45,354 nt of DNA from contig JAPOYI010000049.1 of the NCBI GenBank assembly GCA_026706665.1, forward strand, positions 1 to 45,354. The letters are read 5' to 3'. This DNA is from Gammaproteobacteria bacterium. Its GTDB lineage: Bacteria; Pseudomonadota; Gammaproteobacteria; Pseudomonadales; Azotimanducaceae. Shown piece by piece: positions 34,779 through 44,101 of the stretch (its first letter is position 1; every line of letters starts with the position of its first letter). The notes below the pieces were generated by a model. The model searched no databases. It worked only from the letters and a program-made list of their open reading frames with translations, and was not told the origin of the DNA. A program made the translations under genes and the position numbers.

Positions 34779-34995
34779 TTTCGGGGCAACCGGCCCAGAT
34801 GGCGTATGCGTGTCCCCGGGAGTCACGGGGGTCGCGCATAAGGATGTCGAGCGCAAGGGAAGCGTCGGACGCGATGATCCAGAGATTTCATTCGATCTGG
34901 CGCCTTGTGCGATAGCGGCCTCCCGCATTCCTGCGCGGAAAGCCCCGCCGGATAGCGGTAGCATTGCCTTCGCAACGGACGCTCGGGAGACATGC

Positions 34996-36579
34996 ATGGA
35001 AGTTCCGCTTCTCACCGACGATTTTCTGCGCCGTCCCGTACAGCTGTATCCGAACAAGACTGCCGTGGTGGACGGCGCGCGGCGCTACACCTACGCGGAA
35101 CTGCAGTCACGGGTGAACCGGCTGTCTCACGCGCTCCTCGGTCTCGGCGTCCAACCCGATGACCGCGTCTGCATCCTGAGCCCGAACTCCCACTTCTTTC
35201 TCGAGAGCTTCTACGCCACGAGCCGGATCGGCGCGGTGCTGGTTCCGCTCAACTACCGGCTCGTGGCGGCGGACCACGAGTACATCCTGAATCACGCCGG
35301 GGTCACGTTGGTGCTGGTGGACTACGAGTACACCCGGGTGGTGGACGACATCCGGGCCAATCTCTCCACGGTCCGGCATTTCGTGGTTGCGGAGGATCGG
35401 GACGGGGCGGTCCAGGGGCGTCCGGGCTGGCTCGACTGGGAAACCCTGATAGCGGCACAACCCGATACCGATCCCCCGGCGATCGAACGGAGCGAGAACG
35501 GCCTGGTGTCGATCAATTACACGTCGGGCACCACGGCGCGGCCCAAGGGCGTGATGATGACGCACCGGAACCTGTACGTGAACGCCTATAATCTCACAAC
35601 CCACCTGGGCGTCTGTCACGACGACGTGGAGTTGTGGACGCTGCCGATGTTTCACTGCAACGGCTGGGGCGGGGTCTACGCGCTCACGGGAGTGGGCGGC
35701 ACCCACGTCATTCTGCGGGCCGTCGACGGCGCCGGGATATACCGCCTGATCGAGGAGGAGAAGATCACGTTCGCCTGCATGGCGCCGGCGGTGCTGCGCA
35801 CGGTCCTGGACTATCCCGACAAGGACCGGCACGCCATCACGACCAGGCCGCGTTTCGTCGTTGCGGGAGCGCCGCCGCCGGCGGCATTCATCGAACGGCT
35901 TGAAGAGGAACTCGGTTGGGAGTTCATCCAGATCTATGGATTGACGGAAACGGCCCCGGTGCTGACGGTTTCCCGCCCGGACCACGACACGGATCGGACC
36001 GACTATGCGCGCCGGTCGCGGGCAGGGGTGCCGGCGGTGGGCGTGGACATCGTGCTCCTGGACGAACAGGGCAAGCATGTCCCGCAGGACGGCATGAGCG
36101 TAGGGGAGGTCTGTGCCCGTACCAACGTCGTCTTCAAGGGCTACTGGGAGCAGCCAGAGGCGACGGCGGAGGCGATTCGCGACGGCTATTTCCACACGGG
36201 CGACCTGGCCGTCTGGGACGCCGGAAGCAACATCCACATCGTCGACCGGAAGAAGGACGTGATCATCTCGGGGGGCGAGAACATAAGCTCGCCCGAAATC
36301 GAGGACGCCCTCTACCGTCACCCCGCCGTGATGGAATGCGCCGTTATCGGCGTCCCAGACGACAGGTGGGGCGAGACGCCCAAGGCCCTGGTCGTTCTGC
36401 GCGACGGCACCGATGCGACCGAAGCGGAGATCATCGAGTTCTGCCGCGAGCACCTGGCTCACTTCAAGTGTCCCACTTCCGTCGAGTTCCGCGACGAATT
36501 GGCGCGCACGGCCACCGGGAAGCTGCAGAAGTTCAAGCTGCGCGAACCCTATTGGGCGGGAGAGCGCCGGGTAGGCTAG
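34996..36579 (+). CDS. Acyl-CoA synthetase (AMP-dependent ligase)
   Basis: A 527-aa ANL-superfamily ligase. The P-loop INYTSGTTARPKGVMMTH is near 173-190, YGLTETAP near 315, GYFHTGDL near 398, the hinge DRKKDVIISGGENISS near 416, and the catalytic lysine is in TATGKLQKF (about 509). It activates a carboxylic acid through an acyl-adenylate to its CoA thioester. The sequence resembles medium-chain or fatty-acid ligases of the DMSP-lyase-linked and malonyl/fatty types, so the substrate is open. The ATG at 34996 has GGGAG seven bases upstream. Its TAG stop lies in the 20-base repeat, and it is convergent with ileS. Confidence 0.92.
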   Translation: MEVPLLTDDFLRRPVQLYPNKTAVVDGARRYTYAELQSRVNRLSHALLGLGVQPDDRVCILSPNSHFFLESFYATSRIGAVLVPLNYRLVAADHEYILNHAGVTLVLVDYEYTRVVDDIRANLSTVRHFVVAEDRDGAVQGRPGWLDWETLIAAQPDTDPPAIERSENGLVSINYTSGTTARPKGVMMTHRNLYVNAYNLTTHLGVCHDDVELWTLPMFHCNGWGGVYALTGVGGTHVILRAVDGAGIYRLIEEEKITFACMAPAVLRTVLDYPDKDRHAITTRPRFVVAGAPPPAAFIERLEEELGWEFIQIYGLTETAPVLTVSRPDHDTDRTDYARRSRAGVPAVGVDIVLLDEQGKHVPQDGMSVGEVCARTNVVFKGYWEQPEATAEAIRDGYFHTGDLAVWDAGSNIHIVDRKKDVIISGGENISSPEIEDALYRHPAVMECAVIGVPDDRWGETPKALVVLRDGTDATEAEIIEFCREHLAHFKCPTSVEFRDELARTATGKLQKFKLREPYWAGERRVG

Positions 36580-36595
36580 TGTTCCGTCAAGCCCA
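36576..36595 (+). repeat. 20-bp direct repeat, copy 1 (possible mobile-element end)
   Basis: CTAGTGTTCCGTCAAGCCCA occurs here and, identically, at 45301-45320. In both places its TAG is the stop codon of the preceding gene. Sequence diverges immediately after the 20 bases. A match of this length is not expected by chance in 45 kb. The CTAG core plus a conserved flank suggests the terminus of an insertion sequence or a small non-autonomous element, here a remnant without a transposase. Confidence 0.6.
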
Positions 36596-36651
36596 AGCAG
36601 AACCGCAGTGAATGGGCCTGGCCCCATGCCCCCGGGGCGCATCGACATTCG

Positions 36652-39600
36652 TCACCGGGGGTCGACCCGGGCGAGCCCGATCTTCCAGCGCTCCTCGCCG
36701 AGTGCGTGCTCGGCCGAAAACGCGGGTGACCAGTCCCCTTCGCGCCAGCGAGTCGCCAGGGTCTCTTCCATGACGTAGGGTCGATGCTCATCGAGAGCGG
36801 CCAGGATTCCGGGCGAACCGTCAATGCCGAGCGCGATCCGGTCAGACACGTCAAGCCCCGCCTGCTTGCGGGCGTCCTGCACGGTGCGCACCAGTTCGCG
36901 GGCGAGGCCCTCTCGTACCAGGTCCTCTGTCAGCGTGGTGTCGAGGCCCGCGAGGTAGCCTCCCTCTTCTGCGCAGGCATAGCCTTGGGCTGACGTCGAT
37001 TCGACCAGCACATCCTCTGGTTCGAAGGTGAGGGTCTCGTCGCCCACCGTCATTTCGAAGGCCCTGCCGTCGGCTGCGGCGGCAGCGATCGCGCTCCCGT
37101 CCGCCTCTGCCAGGGCAGCCTGAATCGCGGGCACGCGTCTTCCATGGCGTCTGCCGATACGGGGCAGGTTGGGCCTGACGCGGTAGCTCAGGAGATCGGC
37201 GCCGGAGGCCAGCACTTCCACCGCCTTGACGTTGAGTTCCTCGCTGATCTGCTCCGCGTGCCGCAAAAGGATCTCTTCATGCGCGGTGCCGGGTGTGCGA
37301 ACCATCAGGCGCGCGAGTGGCTGTCGCACGCGCAGGCCACTTGTATTGCGTGCCGCTCGCCCGAGTCCAACCACGCGCTGGACGACTTCGACATCGGCGA
37401 TGAGCGTGTCGTCGCGGGCTGCGGGGTCGGGTAGGGGCCATTCGCTCATATGCACGCTGATTGGCGCCGTCTCGGCGACTCCCCTTACCAGGTTCTGGTG
37501 CACCGCTTCGCTCAGGAAAGGCATGAACGGAGCCATCAGCCGGTTCACGGTATGCAGGCACTCGTACAGCGTCAGGTAGGCGGCCTGCTTGTCGCGGCCC
37601 TCGGCGGCCTTCCAGAACCGCCGCCGGTTGCGCCGCACGTACCAGTTGCTCAAGGCGTCGACAAACGACTCAATCGCCCGGCCCGCTCCCAGTACGTCGT
37701 ACGCCTCCAGCGCCCGCGTTGTGACCCATACCGTCTCATGCAGCGCCGCGAGCGCCCAGCGGTCTATCTCGGGGCGTTCGGCGAGGGGCACGTCGTCGCT
37801 GACGTCGACTTCGTCGAGCTTCGCGTACATCACGAAGAACGCGTAGGTGTTCCAGTACGTATTGATGAATCCGCCGACCACTTCGCGAACCAGTTCGACG
37901 GAGACGCGCTTTTGTGCTTCCGGGGCCTGCCGGCACGCCAGGTACCACCTGAGCGGGTCGGCGCCGACGCGGTCGAAGACCTCGTACGGATCGAGAATGT
38001 TGCCAAGTGACTTCGACATTTTCTTGCCGTCCTGGTCGACGACATGGGCGAGGCAAATGCAGTTCCTGTAGGCGACGCTGTCGGACACGAGGGTCGCGAT
38101 GGCATGCAGCGAGTAGAACCAGCCGCGCGTCTGGTCGATGGCCTCGCAGATGTAGTCGGCGGGAAACCGGCTTTCCAGAAGGTCGGCGTTCTCGAACGGA
38201 TAGTGGAACTGGGCGTAGGACATCGCGCCCGAATCGAACCAGCAGTCGATGACTTCCGGGACCCGCCTGTAGATCCGGCCGTTGTCCGGGTGCGTGAAGG
38301 CGATCTCGTCCACGGCTGGCCGGTGCAGGTCGACATCGGCCAGGTCGCGCCCGCAGAGCGATTCGAGTTCCGCTATCGACCCGATGCACATGTAGTCGCC
38401 GTCGCCATCGGTCCAGACGGGCAAAGGCGTGCCCCAGAAGCGCTCTCGCGAGAGCGCCCAGTCGACGTTGTTCTCGAGCCAGTTGCCGAAGCGTCCGTCG
38501 CGAATCGTCTCCGGGACCCATCTGATCGACCGGTTCAACTCGGCCATGCGGTCACGGAACCGGCTGGTCTCGATGTACCAGGCATCCTTGGCGTAGTAGA
38601 CCAGCGGGTCGCCGGTGCGCCACCCGTGCGGATAGTTGTGCAGCACACGTTCCGAGCGGTACATGAGCCCGCGTTCTTCGAGCAGCGCGATGAGGATCGG
38701 GTCAGCATCCTTGAAGAACTTCCCCGCCACAGGTTCCACCGCCGGGACAAAACAGCCATCGAGACCCACGCCGTGCAGGACGGGCAGACCGTGCCGCCGC
38801 CCCAGTTGAAGGTCGTCCTCTCCGTACGCCGGCGCACAGTGGACGATCCCGGTGCCTTCCTCGACCGTAACGAAGTCCGCGGCCCACACCTGACAGATGG
38901 GGCCCTCCGCCGGCAGATAGTCGAACAGGCGCGCATAGCGCATGCCTACGAGGTCGCTGCCCTTGACCCGCTTGAGGACGGTGAATTCCGCGTCACGCAG
39001 CGCGGATTCAACCAGCGCTTCGGCAAGGATGAGCGTCTCGTCCCCGGCCCTTGCGTATATGTAATCGACATCGGCATGCGCGGCGAGGGCCAGGTTAGAC
39101 GGTAGTGTCCACGGCGTGGTCGTCCAGACGAGGAATGACGTGTCCGGCGAGCCTTGCACAGGGAAACGCACGTAAATGGAAGGGTCCTCGACTTCCTTGT
39201 AGCCGAGTGCGACTTCCTGCGAAGAGAGCGTGGCGCCGATGCGCGGATCGTAGGGAACCACCTTGTAGCCCCTGTACAGGAGCCCCTTGTCCCAGATCTG
39301 CCGGAGCAGCCACCAGACCGACTCGATGTAGCTGTTGTCGAACGTGGAGTAAGCGTCGGACAGGTTCACCCAGAAACCCATGCGTTCGGTCATCCGCTCC
39401 CAGTCGTCGATGTAGAGCTGTACCGACTCGCGGCACCTGCGAGTGAACTCGGCCACGCCCACCTGGCGTTCGATCTCGGCCTTGTCGAAGATGCCGAGTT
39501 CCTTTTCCACTTCGTGTTCGACGGGCAGGCCGTGGGTGTCCCAACCGGCCTTGCGCGGGCAGTGATAGCCCTGCATGTGCTTGAAACGGGGGAAGATATC

Positions 39601-39798
39601 CTTGAACGTGCGCGCGAGGACATGGTGAATGCCAGGCCTGCCGTTGGCGGTCGGCGGACCCTCGTTCCAGACATACAGCGGGCGGCCCTCGCTCTGCCGC
39701 TGCGCTGCATTGAACACGTCGTGCTCGCGCCACAGTTCGAGAACCGCCTGTTCGAGTCGCGTGCCGTCGTAACGGCCCGGCACGTCCCTGAATCCCAT
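36652..39798 (-). CDS. ileS: Isoleucyl-tRNA synthetase, long eukaryote-like type
   Basis: A 1048-aa class I synthetase. The HIGH-type motif appears as ANGRPGIHHVLAR (about 51-63) and KMSKS is encoded at 38008-38022 (DGKKMSKSLGN). The long form, the GRPGIHH variant and the extended C-terminal domain place it with the type 2, eukaryote-like bacterial IleRS rather than the usual proteobacterial type, which has a C-terminal zinc ribbon. Type 2 enzymes are usually mupirocin-resistant and are often acquired horizontally. The ATG at 39798 is preceded by a T-box leader containing an intrinsic terminator. It is convergent with the acyl-CoA synthetase. Confidence 0.95.
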   Translation of the reverse strand: MGFRDVPGRYDGTRLEQAVLELWREHDVFNAAQRQSEGRPLYVWNEGPPTANGRPGIHHVLARTFKDIFPRFKHMQGYHCPRKAGWDTHGLPVEHEVEKELGIFDKAEIERQVGVAEFTRRCRESVQLYIDDWERMTERMGFWVNLSDAYSTFDNSYIESVWWLLRQIWDKGLLYRGYKVVPYDPRIGATLSSQEVALGYKEVEDPSIYVRFPVQGSPDTSFLVWTTTPWTLPSNLALAAHADVDYIYARAGDETLILAEALVESALRDAEFTVLKRVKGSDLVGMRYARLFDYLPAEGPICQVWAADFVTVEEGTGIVHCAPAYGEDDLQLGRRHGLPVLHGVGLDGCFVPAVEPVAGKFFKDADPILIALLEERGLMYRSERVLHNYPHGWRTGDPLVYYAKDAWYIETSRFRDRMAELNRSIRWVPETIRDGRFGNWLENNVDWALSRERFWGTPLPVWTDGDGDYMCIGSIAELESLCGRDLADVDLHRPAVDEIAFTHPDNGRIYRRVPEVIDCWFDSGAMSYAQFHYPFENADLLESRFPADYICEAIDQTRGWFYSLHAIATLVSDSVAYRNCICLAHVVDQDGKKMSKSLGNILDPYEVFDRVGADPLRWYLACRQAPEAQKRVSVELVREVVGGFINTYWNTYAFFVMYAKLDEVDVSDDVPLAERPEIDRWALAALHETVWVTTRALEAYDVLGAGRAIESFVDALSNWYVRRNRRRFWKAAEGRDKQAAYLTLYECLHTVNRLMAPFMPFLSEAVHQNLVRGVAETAPISVHMSEWPLPDPAARDDTLIADVEVVQRVVGLGRAARNTSGLRVRQPLARLMVRTPGTAHEEILLRHAEQISEELNVKAVEVLASGADLLSYRVRPNLPRIGRRHGRRVPAIQAALAEADGSAIAAAAADGRAFEMTVGDETLTFEPEDVLVESTSAQGYACAEEGGYLAGLDTTLTEDLVREGLARELVRTVQDARKQAGLDVSDRIALGIDGSPGILAALDEHRPYVMEETLATRWREGDWSPAFSAEHALGEERWKIGLARVDPR

Positions 39799-39823
39799 CG
39801 TTCGTCGTTCTCCGAACAAGACC

Positions 39824-39875
39824 AAAACGCCCCGACAACGGATGCACGAGTCGTCAAGCATCCATTCGCGGGGCG
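39824..39875 (-). terminator. Intrinsic terminator in the ileS leader
   Basis: On the minus strand CGCCCCG (39875-39869) pairs with CGGGGCG (39834-39828), and within it GGATGC (39863-39858) pairs with GCATCC (39845-39840). The two helices are separated by symmetric five-base internal loops. A run of four T follows at 39827-39824. It lies between the T-box sequence and the ileS start, where the conditional terminator of a T-box leader belongs. Confidence 0.8.
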
Positions 39876-40140
39876 AAGGTTCGGCCGCCTCGTGCGGCCC
39901 AGCGTCGCGGTACCACCCGTGTTCGCACGCGCCTCGCGGCGCGCGCCTCATCCGGTCACGGCACCATCTTCGGCGCGATGACCCGGCCCGTTTACGGAAG
40001 CCAACCGGCCGAGCCTACTGGAATGCGAACATTCGTTCGGTCAGCGGCTCCAGGGTGATGTTCGTCGGTAGCGCCTGCGAAGCTCCCACCATCCTCCGCT
40101 CGCTGGACAGGCGCCCTGATCCGGCTACTCGTCCCCTTCA
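39824..40140 (-). promoter_or_regulatory. T-box riboswitch controlling ileS
   Basis: Reading the minus strand from about 40140: AGGGGACGAGTAG opens stem I, and GGTGGGAGC is the AG-bulge-like element. GAACATCACCCTGGAGCC contains the specifier loop, with the isoleucine codon ATC at 40059-40057. The T-box GGGTGGTACCGCG lies at 39918-39906, and the terminator at 39875-39824. All core elements are in the canonical order and the specifier codon fits the downstream gene. The leader should sense uncharged tRNA-Ile (GAU anticodon) and allow ileS transcription when it accumulates. T-boxes are characteristic of Gram-positive bacteria. I see no obvious promoter further upstream. Confidence 0.88.
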
Positions 40141-40708
40141 CAGCCTTTTGGTTGCCGGCTCGTCTCCACCTGGCGGGGCGCGCCCGGACGGAAGAAACCT
40201 GCAATACCGCGTGATCTTAACGCGGCGTGGAACTGCAAACCACCGCGCTGGCTTCACCCCCGCCCAAGCCGACCCACGACTCGATCCCCGGGCAGCCCGA
40301 TCGACTCGGGAAGTCCGATCCGCTCCGATCCGCGATGCGGGGCCGCAACGCTACGGTTTCTTGGTATGCTCGATCGCGGATGACGCCGTACAGCGCGGGC
40401 TGGACCCGAAAGCCGGGCCACCCGCCGAATACGTGAGCCGCAATGCCCGGCGAGGGATAGCTTCCCCCGCCCGTGGTGAATAGGCGGGAAACTCTCACAG
40501 CCCCGCTGTGGCCTTGTCCACGACCCGGCACCCAATTCTTCGGGCCGGGCAATAGGGGATGAAGCATGGATCGGGTCGCTTGGCGGCTGGCGTCGTCTTT
40601 CGGACCATGAGCACGCGGACGGTGCGCGCGGCCCACCGGCCGGATGCTCGATCAACGCCGGTGACCGGCTGTTCGAACCACGCTCTCCTCGGGTGTGGAC
40701 GGACGTAA
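40141..40708. other. 568-base region without a recognisable gene
   Basis: This lies between the ileS leader (minus) and a small plus-strand ORF. It contains several strong inverted repeats: CCGCGT/ACGCGG around a seven-base loop at 40207-40225, CACAG/CTGTG at 40496-40510, and CCCGGC/GCCGGG at about 40524-40548. Open frames here have arginine/proline-rich composition on both strands and no family signal. It may carry the ileS promoter and perhaps a structured RNA. I could not match it to any RNA family I know. Confidence 0.5.
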
Positions 40709-40939
40709 ATGAACGAATCGGAATATCTGAAGGGAAGGATCGAAGCCCTGTCCCTGATTGTCGGTGCCATGTTTATCGAGACGCCGCCAGCGGACTCGAA
40801 GTTCGCAGCCAAACTTGTTGCCCTCGCAAACGAGTTCTTCACGGACAGGCCGCTCGACACGCAAACCACCGAGTTTCGCAGCGGTTTCCACCAGGAATTC
40901 GACCGGATGATCGCGATGCTCGACGGGCTCCGGCATTAG
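40709..40939 (+). CDS. Hypothetical protein, 76 aa
   Basis: No family recognised. The sequence MNESEYLKGRIEALSLIVGA followed by FAAKLVALANEFF and FRSGFHQEFDRMIAMLDGL reads as two or three amphipathic helices with a balanced amino-acid composition, unlike the chance frames around it. It has no membrane segment or signal peptide. There is no strong Shine-Dalgarno before the ATG. It stands alone between two non-coding stretches. Confidence 0.5.
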   Translation: MNESEYLKGRIEALSLIVGAMFIETPPADSKFAAKLVALANEFFTDRPLDTQTTEFRSGFHQEFDRMIAMLDGLRH

Positions 40940-41436
40940 CGGATCCTCGAACTGACAGGCGCACAGCGCGCTTGGCCAACGCGGGGATATCGAGGCTTGT
41001 CCGGTGTCCGCGGCCGCGGCGCGGTTGCGCCGCCGATGGCAACACCCTGGCAGTGATGGTGTGCCGCCGCCCCGCTGCCCGAAGCTGTATCCGGCGCATG
41101 GCCTGGAGGATGGGCTGGGGTCCGGAAGCGTGCGCCGGCATTCCGCACTGCCGAAATTAGTAGTCGACCTGGTTTGCGGGTAGCTGTACCACCTACCTGT
41201 TGGTTTGCTGCAACTACCGGTTCTTTGCATTGCCTCCCCAAATCACGGCCCGGATAATTTCCGGGCCCACGGACTGATATCGGTCGGTTCAAACCTCGAA
41301 CGGGTTCCCGGATCCGAGGATTGGGATCGTCTCAGACTGGCCTTGCGCCGATGGGCTGCCGATGTTGCAGCGCATGGACCCGTATGGCCGGATTGGTGAT
41401 TGAGGCGCATGGAGCTTGGTGAGGGTCTTTGACAGG
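40940..41436. other. 497-base region without a recognisable gene
   Basis: I see no gene or RNA family here. A hairpin GCCCGG/CCGGGC with a seven-base AT-rich loop lies at 41248-41266 and could end transcription from upstream, though it has no T-run. The last 30 bases before 41437 hold the possible alternative TTG/GTG starts (41416, 41419) of the peroxidase gene. Confidence 0.5.
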
Positions 41437-42411
41437 ATGAGCGTCTCTGACAAGAAGCCGAAACGCGGATTCTGCGGTTGGCTCAGGCTGACGGTCGCTT
41501 GCCTGGCGGTTGCAGCACCCGCCAATGGCGAACCCATCAAACCGATCCCTCAGAACAACGGTACAGATTCGGCCAAGGCCGCGCTCGGGAGAATGCTGTT
41601 CCACGATACGCGGCTTTCGAAGGACGACTCGGTGTCCTGCGCCAGCTGCCACGAACTCTCTTCGGGCGGCGACGACGGTCGAAAGGTCTCAGTTGGCATC
41701 GACGAATTACCTGGCCTTGTGAATTCGCCGACGGTGTACAACGCGGGCTTCAATTTCAAGCAGTTTTGGGATGGTCGGGCGGACACGCTCTCTGAGCAGA
41801 TCGACGGTCCAGTGCAGTCTTCGATCGAAATGGGCAGCGTGTGGCCCGAGGTCGTCAGCAAGCTGTTCAAGGATGAGAACTACCCGGCGCTCTTCGGCAA
41901 CATCTATTCCGATGGCATAAACCGGACGAACATCAAGGATGCGATAGCTGAGTTCATCAGGTCGCTGACCACTCCGAATGGCCGGTTCGACCGGTGGTTG
42001 ACCGGAGAAGCCGACGCCATCACCCCGCTGGAACGGCGGGGCTACACCTTGTTCAAGTACTACGGTTGCGTGTCCTGCCACCAGGGCGCGAACGTCGGAG
42101 GCAACATGTTTCAGGTGTTTGGCGTCATCAACGAGTTTTTCAAACGTCGCGGCAATATCACGGAGGCTGACATGGGCCGTTACAACATCACCGGTAACGA
42201 GGCGGACATGCATGCATTCAAGGTTCCGAGCCTGAGAATGGCGGCCTACACGGCGCCTTATCTGCATGACGGCAGCGCCGCTACGTTGCGTGATGCCGTT
42301 GATGCCATGTTCGAATTCCAGTTGGGGAGAGAAGCGCCGGATGCAGACAAGGACGCAATCGTTGCCTTCATCAGGACACTGGCGGGAGAGTCCGAGGAGC
42401 TGACACAGTGA
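41437..42411 (+). CDS. Di-heme cytochrome c peroxidase / MauG family protein
   Basis: A 324-aa exported protein. A signal peptide (WLRLTVACLAVAAPANG) precedes two c-type heme sites, CASCH at 68-72 and CVSCH at 211-215. Typical family segments are LGRMLFHDTRLS, NSPTVYNAGFN, FWDGRADTL and KVPSLRMAAYTAPYLHDGS, where a methionine-type ligand region would lie. It reduces hydrogen peroxide with electrons from cytochrome, or modifies a protein as MauG does. The ATG at 41437 was preferred, but a GTG at 41419 preceded by GGAG is possible. The kinase-like gene overlaps its end by four bases. Confidence 0.9.
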   Translation: MSVSDKKPKRGFCGWLRLTVACLAVAAPANGEPIKPIPQNNGTDSAKAALGRMLFHDTRLSKDDSVSCASCHELSSGGDDGRKVSVGIDELPGLVNSPTVYNAGFNFKQFWDGRADTLSEQIDGPVQSSIEMGSVWPEVVSKLFKDENYPALFGNIYSDGINRTNIKDAIAEFIRSLTTPNGRFDRWLTGEADAITPLERRGYTLFKYYGCVSCHQGANVGGNMFQVFGVINEFFKRRGNITEADMGRYNITGNEADMHAFKVPSLRMAAYTAPYLHDGSAATLRDAVDAMFEFQLGREAPDADKDAIVAFIRTLAGESEELTQ

Positions 42412-44099
42412 AGTCAAACAATTCGATCATGGTCGCGACCGTCCTGTCGCTCATTCTTGTCGCAGCGGTTTCGGTTCTCTACTGGCTTGTCCGCAACAAC
42501 GGCGTGGAGGGGTACCGCTCTTCCATTTCCGGTGTGCAGCAGATTCAGCAGTTGGCGGCGGACTGGAGCATAGAAACAGCCCGCGTGAGGTCCGACCCGC
42601 TGGCCGATTTCGACTCGCTGGTGGCTTTCATCCCACAGATGAACCAACTCAAGGGCGTGCTCATGGCGCAGGTCAGGAGCATTCCCGACGTTCCGGACAG
42701 GCTGGCGAACGACGTGAGCGCGTACGTTAACGCGGTGGACGCCAAGGAAGAGCGAATTGAGCGCTTCAAGACGGGATACGCGGTAATCAGGAACTCATCG
42801 CGTTACCTGCCGGTGGCGGCGGCGAACATCGTGCAGGCGCCGGACCTCAATCGCGAACTGCTGGGTGAAGTGACTACCCTGACGAACGAAATCGACGGCT
42901 ATCTGGCTGCTCCGACCGACGCCACAAAAGGGCGCCTGACCGTTGCGCTGGAGCGCCTGGGCGAACGCGCTGCGGTGCTGCCCTCGCCGTTACCCAACTA
43001 TTTCGCAAACTTCATCTCCCACGCGGAGGTCCTGCTCGCACGACAGGCACCCACCGACGAACTGTTTTCGCTGGCGACATCAAATGAGATATCGGATCTC
43101 GCGATCCAGCTCGTGGACGAACTGGGATTCGAACTCAGCCGGAAACAGGAACGTAACAGCTACTATCTGAACGGCATCCTGGCGGCGGCGGCGGCACTGT
43201 TGTTGCTGTGGATCGCGTTCGCGGTCAGCAGAACGCGAACTGCGGTCGCGCAGGTGACCGCTTCGCCTGTTGAGTCTGTGGCGGTCGCTCCCGCACAACG
43301 CGCAGAGGTCGTCGAGGCGCCTGGAACTGGCGTCCGCGGTCCGGCTCCGGGCGCGGAGAAGTCGTGGAATGGCGCTGACTCCACGAATGCGAAGCTCTTG
43401 ATGTCGCACAAGATACTCTCGGAAGTCATGGGCAAACGCCTTGCCGAGACTGCGGACGACATCGCAACGGGCATCGAATCACTCACCGAGGCGAACGACA
43501 GGGTCCAGGAATCCCAGAGCGATGACGAGCGCGCCGAGGTGGTGGCGACGGCGAATGCCATCGTGGCCAGGGTTCGGTCCCAGGCGGCGGAAATCGCGGA
43601 GGTCGCGGAACGCCTGTCGGCTCTTGGCAAAAGGCAGGGCGGAGCGAGCTATAGCCTGGTTGATGTCAATGACTGTATCGAGGAAGTCGTCACCGTAACG
43701 CAGGCCGAGAACGTTGCGACGGTCGAGACGGAATACGGGGACGCTCCCGACATCTTCGCGTTGAGGCCGGAAATCTGCCTGATGCTGGAGAAGGTCGTCG
43801 AGAACTCCATGCAGGCAATTCAGGAGAAGAACGAAGACGAGGGCGGGGAAATCAGAATCGCGACGAGTGGAGAGAACGACAAGGTGTACATCACGATCAT
43901 CGACAATGGTGTCGGCATGTCGACCGAGGTACGCGAGAAGATGTTCCAGCCATTCTATTCGGCGACGGGTGACCGGAACGGCGTCGGGCTCACCTGTACG
44001 ACCTACCTGGTGGAGAAGTACGGCGGGTCGGTTTCTGTCAGTTCAATGCTGGGCGGTGGAACCGTAACGCGAATAACGGTGCCGGGAATGCCGGAATAG
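42408..44099 (+). CDS. Membrane histidine kinase-like protein with DAHL-type sensor region
   Basis: A 563-aa protein. Membrane helices at about 8-28 and 255-273 enclose a helical periplasmic sensor region with WSIETARVRSDPLADFDSLV, the pattern of the DAHL domain. The C-terminal ATPase domain has an N-box (EKVVENSMQAI, 461-471), G1 (IDNGVGM, 498-504), an F-box (FQPFYSATG) and G2 (GVGLTCTTYLVEKYGG). No standard HisKA H-box is present. The only candidate is H334 in LLMSHKILSEVMGKRL. The GTG start overlaps the peroxidase stop. No response regulator is in the window. It may sense the state of the peroxidase's substrate in the periplasm. Confidence 0.82.
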   Translation: MKSNNSIMVATVLSLILVAAVSVLYWLVRNNGVEGYRSSISGVQQIQQLAADWSIETARVRSDPLADFDSLVAFIPQMNQLKGVLMAQVRSIPDVPDRLANDVSAYVNAVDAKEERIERFKTGYAVIRNSSRYLPVAAANIVQAPDLNRELLGEVTTLTNEIDGYLAAPTDATKGRLTVALERLGERAAVLPSPLPNYFANFISHAEVLLARQAPTDELFSLATSNEISDLAIQLVDELGFELSRKQERNSYYLNGILAAAAALLLLWIAFAVSRTRTAVAQVTASPVESVAVAPAQRAEVVEAPGTGVRGPAPGAEKSWNGADSTNAKLLMSHKILSEVMGKRLAETADDIATGIESLTEANDRVQESQSDDERAEVVATANAIVARVRSQAAEIAEVAERLSALGKRQGGASYSLVDVNDCIEEVVTVTQAENVATVETEYGDAPDIFALRPEICLMLEKVVENSMQAIQEKNEDEGGEIRIATSGENDKVYITIIDNGVGMSTEVREKMFQPFYSATGDRNGVGLTCTTYLVEKYGGSVSVSSMLGGGTVTRITVPGMPE

Positions 44100-44101
44100 C
44101 C

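Noticed and set aside
40430-40570. Resemblance to a cobalamin riboswitch (GGTG, AATAGGCGGGAAAC, CAGCCCCGCTGTG in order)
   Set aside because: The spacing and the conserved three-prime half do not fit, and the downstream 76-aa ORF has no link to cobalamin.
41280-41310. GGTTCAAACC resembling a tRNA T-loop
   Set aside because: No matching acceptor, D or anticodon stems could be found around it.
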